Shown here: positions 1-7,734 of the stretch, piece after piece
Numbering within the stretch: position 1 is the first letter of the stretch
Layout of the letters: each line of letters begins with the position of its first letter
Assembly: GCA_030041335.1 (NCBI GenBank)
Contig: JASHOB010000141.1
Coordinates: forward strand, 1 to 37,527
Origin: Alphaproteobacteria bacterium
GTDB lineage: Bacteria > Pseudomonadota > Alphaproteobacteria > ATCC43930 > CGMCC-115725
Direction: 5' to 3'
Length of the DNA stretch: 37,527 nt
Notes under the pieces: generated by a model
The model's input: only the letters and a program-made list of their open reading frames with translations
Database searches by the model: none
What the model was told of the DNA's origin: nothing
Position numbers and translations under genes: made by a program

Positions 1-358
1 CATCTTCGGAGAGGCAAACTCCGCCCGGCTCGCAAATGCCTTCGAGGCGCGCAGCGATATTGACGCCATCGCCCATTAAGTCGCCGTCTGCCTCCTCGAT
101 CACGTCACCGAGGTGAACTCCAACGCGGAACAGAATCTGCCGCTCCAGCGAAAGCCCAGCATTGCGCTCAACCATGCCGTTCTGCACTTCAATCGAACAA
201 CGGACCGCGTCCACAACGCTGCGAAACTCGATCAGAATGCCGTCGCCGGTGCGCTTCACGACGCGGCCGTGGTGCACCGAGATGGCCGGAGCAAGGGCAG
301 AGCCGATGGACCTCGAATTTGAGGAAGATGGCAAGATCATCCCGAGCCGGAAGGACAT
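1..358 (-). pseudogene. 5'-truncated class III adenylate/guanylate cyclase fragment, running off the left edge
   Basis: The reverse strand encodes the second part of a class III nucleotide cyclase catalytic domain: a KRTGDGILIEF segment holding one of the two metal-binding aspartates, then VGVHLGDVIEE and MGDGVNIAARLEGI, close to the family's usual text. In intact members these follow an N-terminal segment with the first metal-binding Asp (an ADVVGYS-like strand). Here the reading upstream of about position 310 becomes a Ser/Arg-rich stretch without cyclase similarity, open back to a stop near 485. In-frame ATGs exist at 358 and 340. I infer a 5'-truncated or rearranged gene that probably cannot form a complete active site. 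A frameshift or recombination with a paralogous copy is possible. The 3' end lies outside the window, so downstream domains cannot be judged. Cyclase homology is clear; pseudogene status is inferred. Confidence 0.65.
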
Positions 359-515
359 CTTGCGGGTTAAGAGGACATTATCCAAAGGCCGAGACTGAGG
401 CCGATGGTATGGAATTGTATCGGTATGCCCAGGCGCGTTAATCAGGTGGGTCGAGGCGCAACGGTAGGCATCGAGGGCCCTGCTTCAGCGGAGCTTTTCT
501 TTTGCCGGCCTGAGT

Positions 516-845
516 TCAGCTGACCGGATCAGAGTTTCTTTGAAGGATCTCAGAAAGACGCTTGAGCATCCCCTGCTGTCTTGCCAGATGAAGCAGGGTA
601 TCCGCATCCATGTCGGCTAAGACAGTGCGCGGGTGCTTCGGGTCATGCCATTCAATGACCCGGTGCCGATCATCGAGTTTTGCCGTCGCAAATATCTTCG
701 GGTCATTTAGCTGCCGGAAGATCCCTCCGCGTGCGATGTATTCTCCTAAGTCGATTATAGTCCGTTCGCCCGTCTCCCAAGTCAGATCGAGACGTCGCCC
801 AGTCGCATCATTTAGGACTTGGATTCTTGGAAGTGACGGGGTCAC
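516..845 (-). CDS. DUF2442 domain protein
   Basis: This 109-residue protein matches the DUF2442 pattern: an N-terminal strand (RIQVLNDATGRRLDLTW), then LGEYIARGGIFRQLNDPKIF, then a strand ending VIEWHDPKHP. I chose the GTG at 845 because it overlaps the stop of the upstream DUF4160 gene in a GTGA arrangement. A longer frame back to 887 exists, but its extra residues are unlike the family. The C-terminus, about 30 residues of helix-rich charged sequence, exceeds the minimal domain. DUF4160 and DUF2442 genes are often found side by side and have been suggested to act as a two-gene unit, sometimes listed as toxin-antitoxin-like; their biochemistry is not established. Translational coupling with the neighbour supports a joint role. 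Family call fairly secure, function unknown. Confidence 0.72.
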   Translation of the reverse strand: MTPSLPRIQVLNDATGRRLDLTWETGERTIIDLGEYIARGGIFRQLNDPKIFATAKLDDRHRVIEWHDPKHPRTVLADMDADTLLHLARQQGMLKRLSEILQRNSDPVS

Positions 846-1102
846 GGGATCTTCCTCATCGCAAGCAACGCTTGGCCAAAAACCCAATTTAGCGCCAAAT
901 CGGCTTGATGGGTTCCAGATTGCACCCGTTTCCGGACGGTGTCGAGCGTTTGTGAATTAATACCACCACGTACAACAGCGATGTCGGCGATTCGTATCAA
1001 TGCTTCGTCGTCACCGTCTATGACGTGAAAATGTGGTGGATAATGATCGCCAGGATACATGGCGATTTTCACGTTTCCAGAAAGGATCGCGAGCGTCGGC
1101 AA
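842..1102 (-). CDS. DUF4160 domain protein
   Basis: This 86-residue protein has the DUF4160 hallmarks: an N-terminus beginning M-P-T, a strand pair VKIAMYPGDHYPPHFHV with the conserved PPHFHV core, then a helical half. The start codon is TTG at 1102. It is preferred because it gives the family's usual MPT start and follows a purine-rich GGGGGAAAG; the first in-frame ATG would remove the first strand. Its stop overlaps the GTG of the DUF2442 gene by four bases, so the two are likely translated together. Pairs of this kind are common in plasmids, islands and cyanobacterial and proteobacterial genomes, with a proposed but unproven toxin-antitoxin-like role. Nothing here identifies a catalytic residue set. 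The pair sits in the accessory patch next to tRNA-Glu. Confidence 0.75.
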   Translation of the reverse strand: MPTLAILSGNVKIAMYPGDHYPPHFHVIDGDDEALIRIADIAVVRGGINSQTLDTVRKRVQSGTHQADLALNWVFGQALLAMRKIP

Positions 1103-1166
1103 CTTTCCCCCGCTTCGTGGGCATTAGGTGTACTCTCGTGTCGAGGGAAACTCCATCTCGGAACCC

Positions 1167-1424
1167 TTACTCGGCGGGGCGCCAATTATCGCCCGCGATC
1201 TCCCTCTTCGCCCTCTGCACCGCCGGCAATAGCTCCGCCCAGTCATCAGCGCTCTTGATCAGGTCCGCCTGCAAGTCAGCGATCCTTGCTTCCCATTCGC
1301 GGCTGGCGGCTGGGTCGCGCACGTCATCACGCAGTGCCATGCGGGCGATCAATTCCTCGCGGGGCTCGAGGCTCTTAAACCAGCGGCGGAATTTGGGGGC
1401 AGTGTAGAAGGTGCGGCGGGGCAC
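1167..1424 (-). CDS. hypothetical small helical protein
   Basis: An 85-residue open frame starting at GTG 1424, nine bases below the DUF2513 stop and on the same strand. I do not recognise the family. The sequence is mostly predicted helix, rich in Arg, Asp and Glu, with tryptophans in RRWFKS, SREWEAR, DDWAELL and DNWRPAE. It has no signal peptide or membrane segment. Close spacing to the upstream gene suggests co-transcription, and a DNA-binding or partner protein role is conceivable, but no motif supports one. The Shine-Dalgarno before GTG is poor, so the true start could differ. It is listed because it fills an otherwise empty stretch between two plausible genes with no competing frame of better quality. 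Confidence 0.4.
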   Translation of the reverse strand: MPRRTFYTAPKFRRWFKSLEPREELIARMALRDDVRDPAASREWEARIADLQADLIKSADDWAELLPAVQRAKREIAGDNWRPAE

Positions 1425-1432
1425 TGTGGCCG

Positions 1433-1819
1433 TCAGATCTCCAGACCGGTATGCGTTTTGATCTGACTTTTCACAATCGCAAGAGCGAGGCTTTTCAGTA
1501 GATCAACCGTGAAGCCTCCGGCGGCCGCAGCGTCCGACTTGGTCTTTTGCCAAACGTCAAGGCTGCGTATCGAATCAAGGAAATCGTGACCCTCCCAGCT
1601 AAGGCGGGTGAAGGTGATCCCAATGGCCGGCTGGCCGTTGTGATTCTCAATGAGGCGAGCCTCTATAATTAGGTCGAGGTGATAAGCGATTTCATCCTCG
1701 GTGTAGCCATCAACAGGAATGTCCTGTGCCGTGAGGGGGCTGATCGAATTGCGAGGACGGATGTCCATGGCTTCAAGGCGCAGAAGCAGCTGGCGAATCA
1801 GGTCCATATCGCGTTTCAT
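1433..1819 (-). CDS. DUF2513 domain protein
   Basis: The protein begins MKRDMDLIRQLLLRLEAMD, the characteristic DUF2513 opening, and continues with a DEIAYHLDLIIEARLI segment and a TRLSWEGHDFLDSIR segment that resemble a winged-helix-like fold in this family. Length is 128 residues from the ATG at 1819. A second in-frame ATG lies at 1837 and the open frame extends to 1915, but only the 1819 start gives the family N-terminus. DUF2513 proteins are frequent in prophages and integrated elements and have no assigned activity; a DNA-binding regulator is plausible. The C-terminal third (after about residue 85) is a separate helical tail containing the small-residue run DAAAAGG. Paired 9-mers just upstream could be its operator. 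Confidence 0.7.
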   Translation of the reverse strand: MKRDMDLIRQLLLRLEAMDIRPRNSISPLTAQDIPVDGYTEDEIAYHLDLIIEARLIENHNGQPAIGITFTRLSWEGHDFLDSIRSLDVWQKTKSDAAAAGGFTVDLLKSLALAIVKSQIKTHTGLEI

Positions 1820-1846
1820 TTTGCCATCCGAGTGCATACGCGCCTT

Positions 1847-1879
1847 TGTAGTGACGTTCGGTGCGCCGACTGTAGTGAC
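1847..1879. repeat. Two direct copies of a 9-mer upstream of the DUF2513 gene
   Basis: The sequence TGTAGTGAC occurs at 1847-1855 and again at 1871-1879, 24 bp start to start, with a 15-bp spacer between. The pair lies 28-60 bp upstream of the DUF2513 start. A perfect TTGACA on the same strand as the gene lies a little further upstream (1928 down to 1923), without an obvious -10 at 17 bp. Two identical half-sites at just over two helical turns would suit a dimeric regulator. If translation began further upstream, the repeats would instead be coding (Val-Thr-Thr twice). Confidence 0.5.
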
Positions 1880-2012
1880 ACAAGCAGCATCTGGAACGTG
1901 CTCCGCCAAATTCACGGCAAACTGTCAACTCGCGTCTAACCAAATCCAGGTTTGTATATTGGCCAGATGTTGGACAGAGCCAGCAACGAGTTTGCTAAGT
2001 CTTTGATTTAAT

Positions 2013-2088
2013 TGGCGTCCCCAGCGGGAGTCGAACCCGCGTTTTCGCCGTGAAAGGGCGATGTCCTAGGCCTCTAGACGATGGGGAC
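2013..2088 (-). tRNA. tRNA-Glu (anticodon TTC)
   Basis: The reverse strand reads as a complete 76-nt tRNA: 5' acceptor GTCCCCA, D arm with AGAGGCCTAGGAC, anticodon stem-loop CGCCC-TTTCACG with TTC, T arm with GGGTTCGACTCCC, and an encoded CCA end at 2015-2013. The acceptor arms pair as GTCCCC with GGGGAC. The gene is transcribed away from recJ toward the accessory patch at 1-2012, so any element integrated at its 3' end would lie to the left, as the patch does. Confidence 0.97.
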
Positions 2089-2110
2089 ATGAACGGCCGC
2101 TCGAGGCGAG

Positions 2111-2139
2111 GGTCTAACCAGACATTGACATTAAATCAA
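2111..2139 (-). promoter_or_regulatory. Possible promoter of tRNA-Glu
   Basis: On the reverse strand TTGATT (2139-2134) is followed after exactly 17 bp by TAGACC (2116-2111). Initiation a few bases further would give a leader of about 15 nt before the mature tRNA. The -35 is good and the -10 weak, so this is a candidate only. Confidence 0.35.
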
Positions 2140-2206
2140 GGTCGCTTCAATCCGGCGCCGATGCCGTATTGGTAATAACACACTGAATCGAGCACGGTCA
2201 TTGCCG

Positions 2207-3985
2207 CTAAACCATAGCAGCGTCATCAACCAGTAACCGCGTCTCCTCGCGCCCTTGCCAGCGATTAATACGAAGCTTGCCCGCGATGTGGATTGTGGCC
2301 CCTCGCAAGTTCATCAGGGCCGCGCCGAGCCCATTTTCGCTGGCGCGAAACAGCATCGCCTTGACCCTCGCGGTGCCCGTCGCGTCGCCAAGCACCAGAC
2401 GCAAATGTTGCTCGCCGACCGGCTCCGCATGGATGAGCCGTGCATGCCCGAGCGCGAAGCGGGGTTCGGCGTTGCCGGTGCCGAAGGGACCGAGCCGCTC
2501 AATCGTTTCCGCCAACTCGAGGCTTGCCGCAGCGGGCGTCACCATGCCGTCGATACCAAGTTCGGGCCGCAAATACGCGCCCTCGAACGCGAAAGGCAGC
2601 CGCGCTTCGAGGAAGTCGCGCAAAGCGTCGAGACAGTCGCGCTTCACGGTAAACCCTGCTGCCATCGCGTGCCCACCCCCATTCATCAGTAGACCGGCTT
2701 GGCGTGCCGCAATGATTGTTGAGCCGAGCGCAACGCCCGGAACTGAGCGACCGGATCCTTTGCCGATATCGCCCTCGAAAGCGACAACGCAGGCGGGGCG
2801 GTTGTAGCGCTCACGGAGACGGCCGGCGACAATACCGATAACGCCAGCATGCCAACCATTCTTCGCCGCGATCACTAAGGAACGGTGTTGCTGTGGGGTA
2901 CGATCGATCATCGCGATCGCCTCTGCGTACACAGTGGCTTCGATGTTACGGCGTTCTCGGTTGAAGTCGTCAAGCCGTCGCGCCAAGACTTGCGCCTCGA
3001 TGGGATCGTCGCAAGACAACAGACGCGAACCCAACTCGGACTCGCCGACCCGGCCGCCGGCATTGACGCGCGGGCCGAGCACGAAACCGGCGTGATAGGC
3101 GTCGAGCGGCTCTTCGACGCCGGCAACATCGGCCAAGGCAGCAAGGCCGATATTTCGCCGCCGACGCATCACTTTCAGCCCCTGTGCCACCAATGCACGA
3201 TTAACGCCCGTTAGCGGCACGACGTCGCAGATCGTGCCGAGCGCGACAAGGTCGAGCCAGTTCACAAGCCTCGGTTCGGGGCGCGCCGCATACCAGCCGC
3301 GCTTGCGCAATTCGCGATTGACGCCAACGACTATCAGGAAGGTCACGCCGACCGCCGCGAGCTCGGTGTGCACCCCGCTTTCGTCCAGCCGATTCGGATT
3401 TACCACCGCGACGGCGACGGGCAAGCTCGGTTCGCTGACATGATGATCGACGACAATGACATCGATGCCGGCCTTGGCGGCGGCGGCGAGGGGCGCGTGC
3501 CCCGTGATGCCGCAATCGACGGTGACAACGACGCCGGCGCCCTGCTCCTTCAGTTTCAGCAGCGCGGCCAGGCTGGGACCATAGCCCTCGCGCTGGCGGT
3601 CCGGGATATAGATGATGCTTCTGCCGCCAACCGCGGCAATGAAACGGTGCAACAGCGCCGCCGAGGTAGCGCCATCGACATCGTAATCGCCGAAAATCGC
3701 GATGGTCTCGCCCCGCGTGATCGCCGTCGCGAGACGGTCGACCGCGTGGTTCATATCCTTGAATAACGAGGGATCGGGCAGCATCTCGCGCAAAGTCGGC
3801 GCCAGAAACTGCTGGGCGGCGTCGAGCTCGATGCCGCGCGCGGACATGACGCGGCCGACGATTTCCGGCACACCGAGCCGTTGTGCCAATGCCAGTGCAA
3901 TGCGATCGTCGCCCCGACGCTGACGCCAGCGCTTGCCCGTGAGCGACCGCGCGATCCCAAGAAAGTGGTCTGCGTCGCCGCTCAT
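2207..3985 (-). CDS. recJ: Single-stranded-DNA-specific exonuclease RecJ
   Basis: RecJ degrades single-stranded DNA 5' to 3' in recombination, mismatch and excision repair in the cytoplasm. At 592 residues it has typical length. Visible motifs are GDYDVDG (about residues 99-105), VDCG (156-159) and the DHH signature VVDHHVSEP (about 178-186), which together form the two-metal site of the DHH superfamily, plus the DHHA1 glycine motif NGGGHAMAAGF further on and a C-terminal OB-like part. The ATG at 3985 lies eight bases after the glpX stop, so recJ is probably the last gene of an hom-glpX-recJ transcript, an arrangement common in alphaproteobacteria. No defect is visible. Confidence 0.97.
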   Translation of the reverse strand: MSGDADHFLGIARSLTGKRWRQRRGDDRIALALAQRLGVPEIVGRVMSARGIELDAAQQFLAPTLREMLPDPSLFKDMNHAVDRLATAITRGETIAIFGDYDVDGATSAALLHRFIAAVGGRSIIYIPDRQREGYGPSLAALLKLKEQGAGVVVTVDCGITGHAPLAAAAKAGIDVIVVDHHVSEPSLPVAVAVVNPNRLDESGVHTELAAVGVTFLIVVGVNRELRKRGWYAARPEPRLVNWLDLVALGTICDVVPLTGVNRALVAQGLKVMRRRRNIGLAALADVAGVEEPLDAYHAGFVLGPRVNAGGRVGESELGSRLLSCDDPIEAQVLARRLDDFNRERRNIEATVYAEAIAMIDRTPQQHRSLVIAAKNGWHAGVIGIVAGRLRERYNRPACVVAFEGDIGKGSGRSVPGVALGSTIIAARQAGLLMNGGGHAMAAGFTVKRDCLDALRDFLEARLPFAFEGAYLRPELGIDGMVTPAAASLELAETIERLGPFGTGNAEPRFALGHARLIHAEPVGEQHLRLVLGDATGTARVKAMLFRASENGLGAALMNLRGATIHIAGKLRINRWQGREETRLLVDDAAMV

Positions 3986-3992
3986 GGCCGCA

Positions 3993-4982
3993 TTATCGCG
4001 TGAACGCAGCCATGTCGCGGTTGCGTGTAAAATCGTGGGTCGCCTCGATGATCCGCACGGTGCGGGTCTTCGAGCGCATCACCAGCGATTGCGTTGTGGC
4101 ACCGCCGGGAAAACGCTTGACGCCGCGGAGCATGCTGCCATCGGTGACACCGGTGGCGGCGAACATGACGTCGCCCTTGGCCAAATCGCTGAGACCGTAT
4201 TTGCGCGTGAAATCCCCGATGCCTGCCCGATGCGCACGGGCGCGCTCGTCATCGTTGCGGAATTGGAGACGACCCTGCATATGGCCACCGATACAGCGCA
4301 GTGCGGCCGCCGCCAGCACGCCTTCGGGCGCGCCACCGGAACCCATGTAAAGATCGATACCGGTATCCGGCCGCGCGGTTGCGATCACGCCGGCGACATC
4401 GCCATCCGAGATCAGCATGATACGTGCGCCGGCCTCTCGCACTTTGGCGATCAGCTCGGAATGGCGCGGCCGATCCAGAATACAGACCATGAGATCGGGG
4501 ACCTCGCGCTTTTTTGCCTTGGCGAGATTTTTCAGATTGTTTGCCGGCGTCTCATCGAGATCCACGACCTCGCCGAGCCCGCCCCCGATTGCGATTTTGT
4601 CCATGTAGACATCAGGCGCGTGCAAAAGGCCGCCGCTCTGCGACAACGCCAACACCGCCAATGCATTCATATTCCCCTTTGCGGTCAGCGTGGTGCCCTC
4701 CAGAGGATCGAGCGCAATATCGAGGGTCGGCCCGGCGCCGCTTCCCACCTGCTCGCCAATATAGAGCATCGGCGCCTCGTCGCGTTCGCCTTCGCCGATC
4801 ACGACCGTACCGCGGATCGGGAGCGCGTTCAGGGCGCGGCGCATCGCATCGACCGCCGCTTGGTCGGCGGCCTTTTCATCTCCACGCCCAATCAGCAGCG
4901 ACGCTTGCAGCGCCGCTGCCTCGGTAACGCGCACGGCCTCGATGGTCAGAACGCGGTCCATCGCGGTTTCTTCGGCCATCAT
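3993..4982 (-). CDS. glpX: Fructose-1,6-bisphosphatase class II
   Basis: The GlpX-type phosphatase hydrolyses fructose 1,6-bisphosphate to fructose 6-phosphate in gluconeogenesis, and in some bacteria also sedoheptulose 1,7-bisphosphate. The 329-residue product carries the family motifs GEGERDEAPMLYIGE and LDPLEGTTLTAKG (metal and phosphate binding) and GSGGAPEGVLAAAA near the middle. No signal peptide, so cytosolic. The start MMAEETAMDRVL at 4982 is nine bases after the hom stop; the second Met is an alternative. The gene sits between hom and recJ on the same strand with short gaps, indicating one transcript. No class I fructose-bisphosphatase is visible in the window, so this may be the cell's main one. 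Confidence 0.97.
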   Translation of the reverse strand: MMAEETAMDRVLTIEAVRVTEAAALQASLLIGRGDEKAADQAAVDAMRRALNALPIRGTVVIGEGERDEAPMLYIGEQVGSGAGPTLDIALDPLEGTTLTAKGNMNALAVLALSQSGGLLHAPDVYMDKIAIGGGLGEVVDLDETPANNLKNLAKAKKREVPDLMVCILDRPRHSELIAKVREAGARIMLISDGDVAGVIATARPDTGIDLYMGSGGAPEGVLAAAALRCIGGHMQGRLQFRNDDERARAHRAGIGDFTRKYGLSDLAKGDVMFAATGVTDGSMLRGVKRFPGGATTQSLVMRSKTRTVRIIEATHDFTRNRDMAAFTR

Positions 4983-4991
4983 TCCCTCGTA

Positions 4992-6287
4992 TCAGAGATT
5001 CTCGATGCGAATCAAACAGGGCGGCTCGAGCACGGTATCCAATGCGCCGATCTTGCGCACGGCACGCAGCATCGCCGCTTCCTCTGTCTCGTGCGTGGTA
5101 ATGACCACCGGAACTGCCTCGCCGGCCGGCGCACGCCCGCGCTGCAACATCTGCTCCATGGATACCGCCTCATCGCGCAGTGCGGCAGCGACGTCGGCGA
5201 TAACGCCGGGTTGATCGGAGACCATGAGACGCACGTAATAGGCGCCATAATGCCGGGCCATGGGCGCGGTCTTGCTTTCGTGCATGGTACTTGCAGGCAT
5301 GCCGAAGCCCGGTGCGCCGCGACCGCTGGCGATGTCGATCAGATCGGCCACAACGGCGGATGCGGTCGGCGCGGCACCGGCGCCGCGCCCCTCGAGCATC
5401 AAGCGGCCAACCGCATCGCCTTCAACCACCACGGCGTTGAACACGCCGTCGACATGCGCGATCGGCGTCGCCTGGGGCACCATGCAGGGATGGACCCGCT
5501 GTTCAAGACCGTGCGCCGTCGGACGCGCGACACCGAGCAGTTTGATGCTATAGCCGAGCGCCGCCGCGTATTCGATGTCGCGCGCCGACACGTGGCGAAT
5601 GCCCTCGACAAAGATGCCCTCGAGGTCGACGTGAGTGCCGAAAGCGGCAGCGGCCAGCAGCGCCAATTTGTGCGCCGTGTCGATACCATCAATATCGAAG
5701 CTCGGATCGGCCTCGGCATAGCCGAGCCGCTGGGCATCGGCCAAAACATCGGCAAAATCGCGGCGCTGATTGGCCATCTGCGTTAGTACGTAGTTGCAGG
5801 TGCCGTTCAAGATACCGTAGATGCGGCGGACCTGATTCCCCGCCAAGCCCTCGCGCAGCACTTTGAGAATTGGAATGCCGCCCGCGACCGCGGCCTCGAA
5901 GCCAAGAAAGACGCCGCGCACATCGGCGCGTCTCGCCAGATCGTTGCCGTGATGTGCCAGTAGCGCCTTGTTGGCGGTGACGACATGCTTCCCCTGTTCG
6001 ATCGCGGCTTCGACGGTGCGGCGCGCGACACCCTCGCTGCCGCCGATAAGTTCAACGACGACTTCGATATCGGGCCGGGTCGCCATCGCCACCGCATCGT
6101 CGTACCAGGGGATGCCATCGAGAGCGATTTCGCGTTTGCGGTTCTTGTCGCGCGCGCTCACGGCGACGATCTCGAGGTCGCGTCCCGCACGGCGCGCGAT
6201 CGGCTTAGCGTTGTTCCGCAGTAGCGCGACGGTTCCGGCGCCGACCGTGCCCAGTCCTGCGAGCGCGATGCGTAGCGGCGCACTCAT
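4992..6287 (-). CDS. hom: Homoserine dehydrogenase
   Basis: Reduces aspartate semialdehyde to homoserine with NAD(P)H, the branch to threonine, methionine and isoleucine. The 431-residue protein has an N-terminal Rossmann motif LAGLGTVGAGTVALL (about residues 9-23), the family signature ADPSFDIDGIDTAHKLALLA with its conserved Asp and Lys, and a C-terminal ACT domain from about residue 350 (YYVRLMVSDQPGVIADVAAA) that normally senses threonine. This monofunctional ACT-containing form, without aspartokinase fusion, is standard in alphaproteobacteria. The ATG at 6287 follows GGGACGG at good spacing. It lies 24 bp after the lipoprotein gene and nine bases before glpX, so it is likely transcribed with both. 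Confidence 0.97.
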   Translation of the reverse strand: MSAPLRIALAGLGTVGAGTVALLRNNAKPIARRAGRDLEIVAVSARDKNRKREIALDGIPWYDDAVAMATRPDIEVVVELIGGSEGVARRTVEAAIEQGKHVVTANKALLAHHGNDLARRADVRGVFLGFEAAVAGGIPILKVLREGLAGNQVRRIYGILNGTCNYVLTQMANQRRDFADVLADAQRLGYAEADPSFDIDGIDTAHKLALLAAAAFGTHVDLEGIFVEGIRHVSARDIEYAAALGYSIKLLGVARPTAHGLEQRVHPCMVPQATPIAHVDGVFNAVVVEGDAVGRLMLEGRGAGAAPTASAVVADLIDIASGRGAPGFGMPASTMHESKTAPMARHYGAYYVRLMVSDQPGVIADVAAALRDEAVSMEQMLQRGRAPAGEAVPVVITTHETEEAAMLRAVRKIGALDTVLEPPCLIRIENL

Positions 6288-6311
6288 TTCCGTCCCGCGC
6301 CGTTCCTAGGC

Positions 6312-7574
6312 TCAGTATTCGACAGAAATCTCGGCGCGATCGGCCGAACCGGCACTTGCCTTTGTTTCAATATCGATCCGGCTCGGCGGTACGCCGAGCT
6401 TGGCTAGTTCGATACCCACGGCCTTGGCATTGTCGAGTGCGGCATTGAAACTCTCAAACTCGCGTTGTGCCTTGTCGCCTTGCGGCGGCGCACCGGCATA
6501 CCCGACAATACGGACCCGTGCGTTGTTGTTCCGCTCGACGAGTTTCGCCACTTGGGCCAGCCGATTGCGTTCGGCCTCCAAAATGCGGTTGCGAGACGGA
6601 CCGGGCGTGAATTTGATCTCCACGGTTTGGCCGCCGCTCCTTTGGCTTTTCCCAGCCTCGAGATCGTCGTGGGAGGGCGTCGCCGCAGCGATTTCCTCGG
6701 TGCGCGATGAACGGGCCGTGCGTTTGGGCCCAGGCGGCGTATCGGCGGGCGGCGGCGGCTCCTGCGCCGCTTCTCCCTTCGGCATCGCCGCGATGGTTGG
6801 CGATTGCAACGAGGATTCTTGCGGCGGTTGCTCCGAGCCGCGTTTTAGTTGTTTCTTCTTGGCGTCGCTCTTTTTCGGCGCCTGATCCGGAGGCGGGGCA
6901 GCGTCTGCAGTTTTGTCTGTGGCGGGCACCGCGGCCGAGGGTATTGCCGCCAACTGCTGCCCCTTGGGCGTGGGCGCAGCGGGCGGGAGCGGCTCTTGTT
7001 TCACCGGCTCAGTGGGCGCAGCCGCTACCTTCGGCGCCGCAGCCGGTGCCGGCGGTGGTGCCGCGGCAACCGCCGGGGCAGAAGCGGGCGGTGGCGGCTT
7101 GGTCGCTGCCGTCGGCACCGCCACAGCCGGCGGGACAGTCGTGGTTGCCGATGCCGCCGCCAGTTTCGGCGACGGCGTCACGGACACTTGGGCCGGCGGC
7201 GGCGAAAGCGCCTGCAGGTTCTGGCCTGCGCGCAACTGCTCGTCGGTATATTGGGCGTTCGTTCGGTCTGCGATCAGGCTCTGAGCCATTCTATCGCGAT
7301 CGGCCTTGGTGATCGCATTGTCAGGCACCTTCGGCACGCTTGCGAGATTGGGATAGGGCACTTTACCGCCTTGCTCGAGGTTCTTCGAGTTCGCAGCAGC
7401 CTTGTCCTTGAGGTCGTTTTTCGAGTCGCCGGAGAGATCGCGGTACCACTCGATCGGGTCGACGCCCGACGATTTCGTGTCACCACCCCCGCAACCGCTA
7501 AGGCAGATCGCCACCCCGGCCGTCACTATCACCATTTTGACGCCGGCATGATGTTGGCGCCGTCTTTTGACCAT
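6312..7574 (-). CDS. Lipoprotein with Pro/Ala-rich linker and degenerate OmpA-like C-terminal domain
   Basis: The N-terminus has a positively charged leader, a hydrophobic stretch and a lipobox ending CLSGC (Cys about residue 28), predicting an anchored lipoprotein. Residues about 30-125 form a small conserved-looking domain (DPIEWYRDLSGDSKND onward). Residues about 125-305 are a low-complexity Pro/Ala/Lys linker able to span periplasm or peptidoglycan. The last hundred residues read like an OmpA/MotB-type domain (VARVRIVGYAG-like strand, then a helix with ALDNAKAVGIELAKLGV and a terminal strand). The peptidoglycan-binding Asp and Arg expected in that fold appear to be absent, so muramyl peptide binding is doubtful. 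It probably shares a transcript with hom. Specific function unknown. A second Met at residue 14 is a possible start. Confidence 0.75.
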   Translation of the reverse strand: MVKRRRQHHAGVKMVIVTAGVAICLSGCGGGDTKSSGVDPIEWYRDLSGDSKNDLKDKAAANSKNLEQGGKVPYPNLASVPKVPDNAITKADRDRMAQSLIADRTNAQYTDEQLRAGQNLQALSPPPAQVSVTPSPKLAAASATTTVPPAVAVPTAATKPPPPASAPAVAAAPPPAPAAAPKVAAAPTEPVKQEPLPPAAPTPKGQQLAAIPSAAVPATDKTADAAPPPDQAPKKSDAKKKQLKRGSEQPPQESSLQSPTIAAMPKGEAAQEPPPPADTPPGPKRTARSSRTEEIAAATPSHDDLEAGKSQRSGGQTVEIKFTPGPSRNRILEAERNRLAQVAKLVERNNNARVRIVGYAGAPPQGDKAQREFESFNAALDNAKAVGIELAKLGVPPSRIDIETKASAGSADRAEISVEY

Positions 7575-7734
7575 TACCCCAACTCCCTAATTCGCAGTAC
7601 AAGAACGCTGTCCCGACTATAGTTCAACGGGCAAGGCACGGTGTCTATTCGATTTGCAGGCCGCTAGCCATTATATTAGACCACGCTCCGCGCTTCCAGC
7701 TTTGCACCCCCCTTTTGCCCTTTTCGAGGACGAG
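7575..7734. promoter_or_regulatory. Divergent promoter region, lipoprotein/hom operon versus phaC
   Basis: This 160-bp gap separates two divergently transcribed units and must hold promoters for both. A TATATT stands at about 7673-7678 on the plus strand and a TATAGT-like element near 7618 on either strand. Neither has a convincing -35 at normal spacing, so no exact promoter is called. I see no PhaR-type repeat. Confidence 0.4.

Noticed and set aside
3933-5786. Long plus-strand frame of 617 codons opposite recJ, glpX and hom
   Set aside because: It is antisense to three clear genes, its composition is His/Arg/Asp-heavy as expected of a high-GC shadow frame, and it has no recognisable domain.
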